A program made the translations under genes and the position numbers. 64,000 bases of DNA from JACVRW01 sp963835705 (GTDB lineage: Bacteria; Actinomycetota; Thermoleophilia; Solirubrobacterales; Thermoleophilaceae), in contig CAWIGR010000013.1 in NCBI GenBank assembly GCA_963835705.1, forward strand, positions 173,507 to 237,506, in the 5' to 3' direction. Shown here piece by piece: positions 42,632 through 50,194 of the stretch. Each line of letters opens with the position of its first letter. Position 1 is the stretch's first letter. The notes below the pieces were generated by a model, which saw nothing but the letters and a program-made list of their open reading frames with translations, was not told the DNA's origin and searched no databases.

Positions 42632-43039
42632 ATGGGATCGATTCTCCGCATAGCAGCGATCGTCATCTCGGCCTTCGTCCTGGTCGGCTTCGCGCTGTTC
42701 GCGGTCGACGAGCTCGATCGCGGCTCGAAGACCCAGCAGCAGGCGCTGTCCAACGAGCTCGAGGGGGTCCCGTCGGATCCCGCCCCGATCGTGCGGACCG
42801 CACGCGACGAGGCGGCCCGCGAGGCCGCCCACGACGGCTTCCGCGAGCTGATCGACGACGTCAACGACGTGCTGCTCGCGCCGTTCGCCGACCTGGTCGA
42901 CTCCCAGAACGCCTGGGTCGCCCGCGGGGTCCCCACGCTCCTGGCGCTGCTGCTGTACGGCCTCGCGCTCGGCTTCCTCGCGAACATGCTGCCCAAGCCG
43001 CGAGCACGCGGCGGGGACTGGCGCGGGGCCGAGATCTAG
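42632..43039 (+). CDS. Two-helix membrane protein of unknown function
   Basis: A 135-residue protein: an N-terminal helix ILRIAAIVISAFVLVGFALF, an exported amphipathic stretch rich in Asp/Glu (IVRTARDEAAREAAHDGF, ELIDDVNDVLLAPFADL) and a second helix VPTLLALLLYGLALGFLA. No family is recognised. It lies divergent from pyrE and upstream of the riboswitch. Confidence 0.7.
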   Translation: MGSILRIAAIVISAFVLVGFALFAVDELDRGSKTQQQALSNELEGVPSDPAPIVRTARDEAAREAAHDGFRELIDDVNDVLLAPFADLVDSQNAWVARGVPTLLALLLYGLALGFLANMLPKPRARGGDWRGAEI

Positions 43040-43084
43040 GCGAGCGTCGCCGGCATCCGCTACTCTGGCCCGGCGCAACTTTCC

Positions 43085-43274
43085 CTGCAAGGGGCTGTTT
43101 GCGGAGAGTCTGAAGTCAAGCGCCGAATCCTCGTGTCGCCCTGGCGCGAGGAACGGGGGAACCAGAGGCGGCCTGCCCGGTCGCCAGGGGCGAATCGCGG
43201 AGCCGAATTCCGCATAGCGCATCTTCCAGCGCGAGCCCGTCAGCTAACCCCGTAGGCCCGATCGGAAGGGGACA
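43085..43274 (+). ncRNA. Cyclic di-AMP riboswitch (ydaO-yuaA type)
   Basis: The leader contains the conserved ydaO blocks in order: GCCGAATCC, CGGGGGAACCAGAG, CCAGGGGCGAATCGC, AGCCGAATTCCGC and GAGCCCGTCAGCTAACCCCGTAGGC, then GGAAGGGGA, and ends 7 bp before the M23 gene. This riboswitch turns off downstream cell-wall hydrolase genes when c-di-AMP is high, which fits exactly. Ends are approximate. Confidence 0.9.
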
Positions 43275-43280
43275 TGACGG

Positions 43281-45472
43281 ATGAGGCTTGCCCACCGGGA
43301 CCTGACGGAAACTGAGCTCTGGGAGCGATCGCTCGCTCGTTCGCGCCTGCGGCGGGCGCTCGCTCCTCGCGTACGCCGCGAGCACACACGGCGCAAGGGG
43401 CTCTCAGCCGCCGCGGCGGCCGCCACGATGGCCGGCCCCGCAGCGCCGATGGCGATGGCGCAGTTCGGCGCGGGCGGCAACGTCCCGGTCGAGGTGGCCA
43501 CGGAGACGCCCTCGGCACGAGCCATCGAGGTACGCGAAGGCGGCCTGCCGCTCATGTACGGCAGCCAGGGCGAGCTCGTGGCGCACGTCCAGAAGGCGCT
43601 CGGGGTGCCGGCGGACGGCGTCTTCGGCGCACAGACCGACAGCGCCGTGCGCCGGCACCAGGCCGGCGCCGGGCTGGAGGTGGACGGCATCGTCGGCCCC
43701 GTCACGTGGGGCTCGCTGTTCGGGAGCGGGTCGGCCGTGGGAGCGTCGAACGTCTCTCCCCAGGTGACGGAGCGGATCGAGCAGCACCTCGCGAGCGTCG
43801 GAAGGCAGATCGACGCGCAGGCGGGCATCGCCCAGCCGGCCGCGCTGGCCGGGAGCTCCAGCAACGACACGGCCGGGGTGCGGGCTACGGCCTCGTCCGA
43901 CGGCGCCGCGGGTGACACGGTCCGGGCGAGCGCTCCCGTCGAGAAGAGCGGCCCGGGCAAGACGGGCGGGACGGACGAGGCGAGCGCACCGGACGAGACG
44001 AGCGCTCCGGACGAGACGAGCGCTCCGGACGACACGCGCGGCCCCGTGGGCGGCGGCGACGCCGACGAGGCGCCGGCCGGCGGCCAGTCCGACACGCCCT
44101 CGGCAGGCGGGGGGCTCGAGGGGACCAAGCCTGTGAGCGGCGTCTGTGGATCGACCGTCTCATCCCCGGTCAACGGAACCCTCACCTCGGAGTTCGGCCC
44201 GCGCTGGGGCCGCAACCACGACGGCATGGACATCGCGGCGCCGGAGGGCACCCCCATCCGCGCCGCCGCCTGCGGCAGCGTGACCGTGGCAGGCCAGCAG
44301 AGCGGCTACGGGAACATCGTCTGCATCACCCATACGAACGCCTTCTCCACGTGCTACGCGCACATGTCGCGCTTCGCCGTGAGCCAGGGAGCCCGCGTGC
44401 AGCAGGGCCAGGTGATCGGGTACGTGGGCTGCACGGGGAGCTGCACCGGCCCGCACGTCCATTTCGAGACCCGCGTGAACGGGCAGGCGCAGAACCCGCG
44501 TGGATACCTGCAGGGCGGATCGATGCCGGGCACGGCCGCGAGGACCGCGAAGGCCACGACGGCGGTCGGGGGCTCTTCCCCGAAGGCCGGCAGGGCGACC
44601 ACCGCCCGCGCGGCGGTCACCACCGCCGCCTGGAGCACGTCGAGGGGCGGGGTGGGCAAGAAGGAGGCGCTCAAGGCGCGGCAGGCCGTGGCCATGGCCG
44701 CGGTGGGCCCGACCACGCCGACCGCTGCGCCCGGCGCACCCGAGGCGATGCTCGACGCCGCCGCGCAGGGCGCGCCCGTGCCGACGGAGGCCGCGCCGGT
44801 CCCGACCCAGGCGGCGCCCGTGCCGGTGGAGGCCGCGCCCGTGCCGGTTGAAACGGCCCCGGTGCCGGTCGAAGCCGCGCCCGTGCCGACCGAAGCCGCG
44901 CCGGTGCCGGTCGAAGCCGCGCCCGTGCCAACCGAGGCCGCGCCGGTGCCGGTCGAGGCCGCGCCGGTGCCGGTCGAGGCCGCGCCTGTGCCGGTCGAAG
45001 CGGCCCCGGTGCCGGTCGAACCCGCCCCGGTCGAGACGGCCCCGGTGGCTCCGGCCCCCGCGCCCGCCCCGGTCGAGCCCGCTCCGGCACCGTCGGGTCG
45101 CCCCCGCGCCCGCCCCGGTCGAGCCCGCCCCGGCACCGGTGGCTCCGGCCCCCGCGCCCGCTCCGGTCGAGCCCGCCCCGGCACCCGTCGAGGCCGCCCC
45201 CGCGCCCGCTCCGGTCGAGCCCGCTCCGGCACCCGTCGAGGTCGCGCCCGCGCCCGCCCCGGTCGAGCCCGCCCCGGCACCGGTGGCGGCCGGCCCCCGC
45301 GCCCGCTCCGGCCGAGCCCGCCCCCGCGCCCGTGGAGCCGGCCCCGGCGCCCGCCGAGCCCGCACCCGCCCCGGCTCCGGTCGAGACGGCTCCGGCTCCG
45401 GCCGAGACCGCCGTGGCCGACCCGGCCGCCACAGCCGCAACCACTGCTGACGGAGGCGCACCGGTTCAGTAG
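43281..45472 (+). CDS. Secreted M23 peptidoglycan hydrolase with Pro/Ala-rich tail (frameshifted in the repeat)
   Basis: A long N-region with arginines (RREHTRRKGLSAAAAAATMA) serves as signal peptide. Then come a peptidoglycan-binding repeat (VQKALGVPADGVFGAQTDSA), a Ser/Asp/Gly linker and an M23 domain with ligands in NHDGMDIAAP and GPHVHFET near residue 390. The tail is built of APVPVE/APVPTE hexapeptides. The frame shifts near 45095-45105 and again near 45288-45292. The last frame closes ADPAATAATTADGGAPVQ-stop at 45472. Control by c-di-AMP is expected from the leader. Length about 730 residues if repaired. Confidence 0.85.
44772..45045 (+). repeat. Tandem 18-nt repeat coding for (APVPxE)n
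   Basis: About 13 units of GCGCCGGTGCCGGTCGAG and variants, with unit 3 positions alternating VE, TE and TQ. The next stretch decays to PAPAPVE units, in which the two frameshifts fall. Slippage in replication or sequencing is likely. Confidence 0.85.
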
Positions 45473-45538
45473 CTCGCCGATTCGCCGAGGCGGGCCCGCG
45501 CACCGCGCGGGTCACGGCGAGAGGGGGAACCACGTGGA

Positions 45539-45566
45539 GGCCCCGCCCCGCCCGGGCGGGGCCTTC
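45539..45566 (+). terminator. GC-rich hairpin after the M23 gene
   Basis: GGCCCCGCCC pairs with GGGCGGGGCC over 10 bp with loop CGCCC. The following sequence (TTCGCGTTCTG) has only a weak T content. It lies between the convergent M23 and L,D-transpeptidase genes. The next 40 bp repeat TCGCGTTCTGTGGCC twice, of unknown meaning. Confidence 0.55.
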
Positions 45567-45671
45567 GCGTTCTGTGGCCGGGCCCAAGTGTCGCGTTCTG
45601 TGGCCCTATGTGGGCCCCAATGCACGACAGTTCGAGCAGGGGCGCCGAGCGCGCCGCCCCCGGCGGCCCGG

Positions 45672-46616
45672 CTACCGGTACGCGTAGATCGGGTCGCCTA
45701 TGTCGATCCAGTTGAAGATCGACAGCGCGTTGGGGATCGGCACCCGCAGGCATCCGTGGCTCGCCGGGTAGTTCGGCACCGACGGATACCCGTGGATCGC
45801 GTAGCCGCGGATGAAGTACGACGAGTGGACCATGCCCTTCGAGTTCGTGCCCGGCGTCTGCAGGTAGAAGCGGTAGCTCCCGAACACCGTCGGGGTGGAC
45901 GGGGCGCCCGACGACGTGTGGTAGGTCCGGTACGGCCGCCCGCCGCGCGCGAGCACCAGCACCTGGCGCGACCAGTCGAACTCCACGTGCTTCCCGGCAT
46001 TCGGGTAGCGCAGCCGGTAGCTGCCCTCGCCGCGCATCAGCATCGCGAACACCTGCTTGAGCGCGTATCCGTCTCTGCCGAGGTCGTTGGTCTTCCGGAA
46101 GGCGAGCACGGCCCGCGCCGTGGCGTCGTCGTAGTAGCCCGTGACCGGGGTGGCGAAGCCCTCCCGGATCAACGCGCGCTGGAGCAGCAGCACCTTCAGC
46201 CCGCGCTCGCCGGTACCCGCCTGCCAATCCACCACGGTGATGCGGCGGCTGCGCGTGCGGAAAGCCCCCTGCGCCGGGCTCGCCCGATGCTTGATCACCA
46301 GGCGCAGGACGCCCGGCTTCCCCACCTTGAAGCGGAACTCGAACCGCCCGCCGCTCCCGACCTTGCGCCGCACCTCCTTGGTCGCCTTCTTGCCGCGGAT
46401 CGCGTACAGGGTCAGCACCTCGCCGCGCACCGCCGGCTTCACCCGTCCGCGCAACACGACCTCCTGGGCGGGCGCGTAGTAGCGCATCTTCTGCGTCGCG
46501 ATCCCTCGCTTCAGCTTGTAGCCGGCGGCTCCGGCGACGGGCTCCTGGGCGGCCGCCGGAGCGGCCCCCAGCGCCAGGAGGGAAACGACTGTCAGAGCGA
46601 GCCAGCGCGGGTTCAT
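45672..46616 (-). CDS. L,D-transpeptidase (YkuD) with peptidoglycan-binding-like domain
   Basis: A 314-residue exported enzyme. Signal peptide MNPRWLALTVVSLLALGAA, a beta-rich domain (residues 30-130), a peptidoglycan-binding-like helix bundle (LLLQRALIREGFATPVTG, ARAVLAFRKTNDLGRDGY) and the YkuD catalytic part HGYPSVPNYPASHGCLRVP with the nucleophilic Cys. It makes 3-3 crosslinks or anchors proteins. It converges on the c-di-AMP-controlled hydrolase. Confidence 0.93.
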   Translation of the reverse strand: MNPRWLALTVVSLLALGAAPAAAQEPVAGAAGYKLKRGIATQKMRYYAPAQEVVLRGRVKPAVRGEVLTLYAIRGKKATKEVRRKVGSGGRFEFRFKVGKPGVLRLVIKHRASPAQGAFRTRSRRITVVDWQAGTGERGLKVLLLQRALIREGFATPVTGYYDDATARAVLAFRKTNDLGRDGYALKQVFAMLMRGEGSYRLRYPNAGKHVEFDWSRQVLVLARGGRPYRTYHTSSGAPSTPTVFGSYRFYLQTPGTNSKGMVHSSYFIRGYAIHGYPSVPNYPASHGCLRVPIPNALSIFNWIDIGDPIYAYR

Positions 46617-46626
46617 TTGCGCATCA

Positions 46627-47451
46627 CTATGCCACGGGCGCCGGAGCCGCTCGTGAGAAACGAGGCACGAGGGCGCAGGCAGCCACCATCAGCGGTCCGA
46701 GCACGGCCGACACCGCACCGCCGTCCGCCTGCGCCGCGTAGGCGATCGAGTTGTTGATCGAGTGCAGCGCGACAACCGGATAGATGGACCGGGTCTTCTC
46801 GTACACGAGGCAGAAGACCACTCCGAGCACCGCTAGGGGTGGCACGATCAGGAGGCCGTCGGTCCCGCCCTCGAAGTGGATCAGCCCGAACACGAGACCG
46901 TCGATGATCGCGGCGGCCGCCACCGAGAACCGCGTGCGGAGCGCCCCGTAGAAGAAGCCGCGAAAGAAGAACTCCTCGGCGAACGGGGCGACGCAGATGA
47001 TCATGAAGCCGGCCGCGACCAGGCCGAAAGTGCTCTCGTCGGCCCCCAGGTCCTCGGCCACGCTCTGCTCGACCTCCGGATCGACCGCCACCGAGTACAC
47101 GGCCGCGAAGACGTAGAAGCTGAAGATCCCGAGCGCCGCCCAGCCGACGGCGGGCCAGAAGGGCGTGCGGCGCAGGCCGAAGTGCCAGGGCTTCGGCCGG
47201 CGCACGAACGAGGCGAACAGGAGCGCCACCGCCACCAGCGAGCCGTCCAGCAGGAGCGTGCCCACGATGATCGCCGCCGGCGACTCGCCCGGGTCGTCCA
47301 CCCCGATCACGGCCCACGCTATGCCGGCAGTGATCAGTCCGGTGACCGCGCCCGCGAGGAAGCCCACGGGCCCGTACCACCACGGCCATCGCGGCCGGGC
47401 GTCCTCCGGAAGCTCCGGCGGATCGGGAGGGGGAGACACGGCGCTCTCCAT
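46627..47451 (-). CDS. CPBP-family intramembrane metalloprotease
   Basis: A 274-residue protein with a Pro-rich soluble start and about seven membrane helices. The family motifs are EEFFFRG (EExxxR), FGLIHFEGG and HSINNSI (HxxxN). These glutamic-type CAAX-like proteases process membrane peptides or act in self-immunity. It lies 10 bp upstream of the L,D-transpeptidase gene. Confidence 0.9.
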   Translation of the reverse strand: MESAVSPPPDPPELPEDARPRWPWWYGPVGFLAGAVTGLITAGIAWAVIGVDDPGESPAAIIVGTLLLDGSLVAVALLFASFVRRPKPWHFGLRRTPFWPAVGWAALGIFSFYVFAAVYSVAVDPEVEQSVAEDLGADESTFGLVAAGFMIICVAPFAEEFFFRGFFYGALRTRFSVAAAAIIDGLVFGLIHFEGGTDGLLIVPPLAVLGVVFCLVYEKTRSIYPVVALHSINNSIAYAAQADGGAVSAVLGPLMVAACALVPRFSRAAPAPVA

Positions 47452-47456
47452 TGCCC

Positions 47457-48122
47457 TCAGACTAGGGTGGGGAGCTCCGTCAGCGCCCGGACCGTCTCGA
47501 CCCCGCGTGGCGGGCCGCCCTCGCGCCGGACCAGGATCGCGCGGATGCCCACCGCGCGGGCCCCCGCCACGTCGTTGTCGAGCGAGTCGCCCACGTGCAC
47601 GGCGCCGGCGCCGTCCACCCCGGCGAGCTCGAGCGCCCTATGGAACGCAGCGGGATCCGGCTTGGCCGCGCCGGCGGCGGCGGAGGTGACGACCCCGTCC
47701 ACGAGCTCGAGCAGCCCGGTCGGTCCGAGCCAATCCGGCAGGGAGCAGTCCCAGTTGCTGACCACCACGAGGGTATGGCCGCGCTCGCGCAGCTCTCCGA
47801 GTCCCGCGAGGGCGTCGGGAAAGGGCCTGAACTCGAGCGAGCCGAGCATGGCCCGGCGCGCGGTGGCGTGGTCGAGCCCGGACAGGTCGAGCGCCTCCAT
47901 CATCGCCGTCGCACAGCGGTCGCGCAGGTCATCGAGGCGCTCCCGGTCCGAGCCCTCGAGGTGGTGCGCGAGGTAGTAGGAGATCTCGGCGGCAAAGCCC
48001 GCCGCGGCCCGCTCCTCCGACACCGCGAATCCCTCCTCCGCAAGCCGGCGCCGCAGGCGCGGCGCGGGGGGCTGCAGCTCGACCAGCGTGCCGAGCGCGT
48101 CGAGCAGCACCGTGGCCTTCAC
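47457..48122 (-). CDS. HAD-superfamily hydrolase
   Basis: A 221-residue phosphatase-like protein: motif I VLLDALGTLVEL, where the first conserved Asp is kept but the second (DxD) is Ala. Motif II is VVVSNWDCS, the Lys is in GAAKPDPAAF and motif IV VGDSLDNDVAGARAVG. Loss of the second Asp weakens a phosphatase assignment; haloacid dehalogenase-type catalysis needs only the first. The GTG start is coupled to the mannosyltransferase stop (GTGA). Confidence 0.85.
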   Translation of the reverse strand: MKATVLLDALGTLVELQPPAPRLRRRLAEEGFAVSEERAAAGFAAEISYYLAHHLEGSDRERLDDLRDRCATAMMEALDLSGLDHATARRAMLGSLEFRPFPDALAGLGELRERGHTLVVVSNWDCSLPDWLGPTGLLELVDGVVTSAAAGAAKPDPAAFHRALELAGVDGAGAVHVGDSLDNDVAGARAVGIRAILVRREGGPPRGVETVRALTELPTLV

Positions 48123-49378
48123 GACACCCAGTGCCAGCTCGCGAACTGGGCGGTGAAGAGGCCTAGCCCGAGCGCCGACACCGCCGCCACGCGGGCCGTC
48201 GCCCGGCGCTCCTCGGACCAGAGCGCGAGCCACATGAAGATCGGGAACAGCACCGCTACGAAGCGTGGCAGGGACATCAGCGGCTGTGGCTGGACCGGGA
48301 AGGTGAGCGGCAGCACCAGCGAAACCGCCACCCACGCGCCGTAGGCCTTCGGCAGGCGCCGGAGGCAGCCGAGGCACGCGACGACGGCGAACACGAGCGT
48401 GCCGAACAGCATCAGGTTGAGTGCGGCGATCCGGTACGGGTCGCCCGCCGCCTGCTCGAAGTAGACCTCCTCGCGCTGCCCGGAGAGGAGCTGGCGGGCG
48501 CCGTCCACGGCAGCGGTGAAGCCGTCCCAGGCGCCGGCGAACGGGATCGCGAGCTCGCGTGACCACGCGTCCTGGACGTCGAGGAAGCGAAGCGCATCCC
48601 CCTCGGCGAGGCCGAGGAACGCGGCGTAGGCCGCCATCCCGAGCGGCCCGAGCAGGAGCCAGGCGGCATCCCGCGGGCGGCGGGGCCGCGAGCTCCACCA
48701 GAGCATCGCCAGCGGCACCAGCAGGAGCACCCCGGCGCTCCGCGTGGCCGCGGCGCCCGCGACGGCCACGCCCGCCCAGGCCCAGCGATTGGTGCGGGCG
48801 GCGTAGAAGGCCCCGACGGCGAGGAGCAGGAACAGGCTCTCCGAGTAGGGCGCCCCGAAGAACACCGCCGCAGGGAAGACGGCGAGGAGGAGCAGCACAG
48901 GCTGCGCCAGGGGCCGCCCGAGCTCGATCGAGACCAGCCGGTGGAGCAGGACGAGCGCCCCGAGGAAGGCGGCCAGGGCCACCGCGTACGCCGCGACGAG
49001 CAGCGCGGCGGGCGTGGCGCCGAAGGGAGCGGCCACGGCGCGCACCAGCAGGGGGTAGAGCGGGAAGAAGGCGGCACGCTCGTCGCTGCCGGCGTAGCCC
49101 GAGTCGGCGATGCGCAGATACCAAGCCGCGTCCCAGCGGGCGAGCGGCGAGAGCAGCGGCTCGGCCAGCGCCCGGGTGAGCTCCGGCTCGTCGAAGACGT
49201 CCTGATTTCGCTCTGCGAGCCCGCCGAGCGCAGGACCGAACGAGAGCGCGGCGAAAATCGCAACGACGAGCACGGCCGCGCGCGTAGTCCAGAACACCCT
49301 CCATGCTGCACGCAGGGCGGTGGAGCCGCGGACGGCGGCGACTGCCGGCGCCGCGGTCGGGGTAGCGTCATAGGCCAT
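48119..49378 (-). CDS. PIG-V-like integral membrane mannosyltransferase
   Basis: A 419-residue multi-helix protein. Exported loop motifs RWDAAWYLRIADSGY and AAFFPLYPLLVR, then GAPYSESLFLLLAVGAFYAA, are those of the PIG-V/GT-C family, which transfers mannose from a polyprenyl donor. The start codon overlaps that of the divergent mscS gene (CATG), so one of the two starts is probably wrong. Confidence 0.85.
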   Translation of the reverse strand: MAYDATPTAAPAVAAVRGSTALRAAWRVFWTTRAAVLVVAIFAALSFGPALGGLAERNQDVFDEPELTRALAEPLLSPLARWDAAWYLRIADSGYAGSDERAAFFPLYPLLVRAVAAPFGATPAALLVAAYAVALAAFLGALVLLHRLVSIELGRPLAQPVLLLLAVFPAAVFFGAPYSESLFLLLAVGAFYAARTNRWAWAGVAVAGAAATRSAGVLLLVPLAMLWWSSRPRRPRDAAWLLLGPLGMAAYAAFLGLAEGDALRFLDVQDAWSRELAIPFAGAWDGFTAAVDGARQLLSGQREEVYFEQAAGDPYRIAALNLMLFGTLVFAVVACLGCLRRLPKAYGAWVAVSLVLPLTFPVQPQPLMSLPRFVAVLFPIFMWLALWSEERRATARVAAVSALGLGLFTAQFASWHWVS

Positions 49379-50165
49379 GCCGCGAGTCGAGTTCTACACA
49401 GGAGTCGAGACCGTCGATTGGGTGACCGCGGTCGCCACGATCGCGATCGCCATCCTGGTCGCGGAGATCGTGGACCGGGCGCTCAAGCGGCGCGGCAAGC
49501 GGATCAGCAGCGCAGTGGCGGTGGGCGACCTGTCACCGGTCGCCACGACGCGCCTTCGGCTCGTGCGCCGCCTGGTCTTCGCCCTGATCATCTTGATCGG
49601 GGTCGCGGTCGTCGCCCTGCAGTTCCCCTCGGTCAAGCGCGTGGCCACGACGGTGCTCGCCTCCTCCGCCGTGCTCGGCATCGTGGTCGGCTTCGCCGCC
49701 CGCGCGACGCTCGCGAACGCGGTCGCCGGGGTCATGCTCGCGATCACCCAGCCGATCCGGATCGGCGACCTCGTGACATTCGAGGAGGAGACGGGCGAGG
49801 TGGAGGACGTGCGGCTCTCGTACACGTACATCCGCCTCGACGACGGCCGCCGGCTCATCATCCCGAACGAGCTGCTCGCGCAGAGCTCGATCGAGAACCA
49901 CACGATCCTCGACCCGCGCGTGCAGGTCGAGGTCTCCGTCTGGCTTCCCCCCGACGCGGATCTCGACCGGGCGATCGAGTTGATCACCAACGAGGAGGAG
50001 GGCATCAAGGCCGTCGTCGCGGAAACCGACAAGGAGGGAGTGCGCCTCAGCGCCACCAGCTGGACACCCTCCCCGCGCGACCGCGGGAAGACGGCAGCGG
50101 AGCTGCGGCAGCGCTGGCTGCGTCTGCTCCGCAAGCACGGTCTATCCTCCGTCGAGGCCTCCTGA
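49377..50165 (+). CDS. mscS: MscS-type mechanosensitive channel
   Basis: A 262-residue protein. Helices at about 17-35 and 63-85, then the pore-lining helix SSAVLGIVVGFAARATLANAVAG and the beta-domain motif PIRIGDLVTFEEETGEVEDV with IPNELLAQSSIENH. It releases solutes on hypo-osmotic shock, a suitable partner for the trehalose genes further on. It lacks large extra domains. Confidence 0.92.
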   Translation: MPRVEFYTGVETVDWVTAVATIAIAILVAEIVDRALKRRGKRISSAVAVGDLSPVATTRLRLVRRLVFALIILIGVAVVALQFPSVKRVATTVLASSAVLGIVVGFAARATLANAVAGVMLAITQPIRIGDLVTFEEETGEVEDVRLSYTYIRLDDGRRLIIPNELLAQSSIENHTILDPRVQVEVSVWLPPDADLDRAIELITNEEEGIKAVVAETDKEGVRLSATSWTPSPRDRGKTAAELRQRWLRLLRKHGLSSVEAS

Positions 50166-50194
50166 GCGCGCGGTCACTCGCAGGTCATTCGAGC

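Noticed and set aside
44772..45045. CRISPR-like array
   Set aside because: Units are 18 nt without spacers and translate to a regular hexapeptide in a secreted protein.
44160..45587. Long minus-strand frames across the M23 gene tail
   Set aside because: They are Gly/Arg/Ala repeats produced by reading the 18-nt repeat backwards, and the M23 domain motifs on the plus strand are clear.
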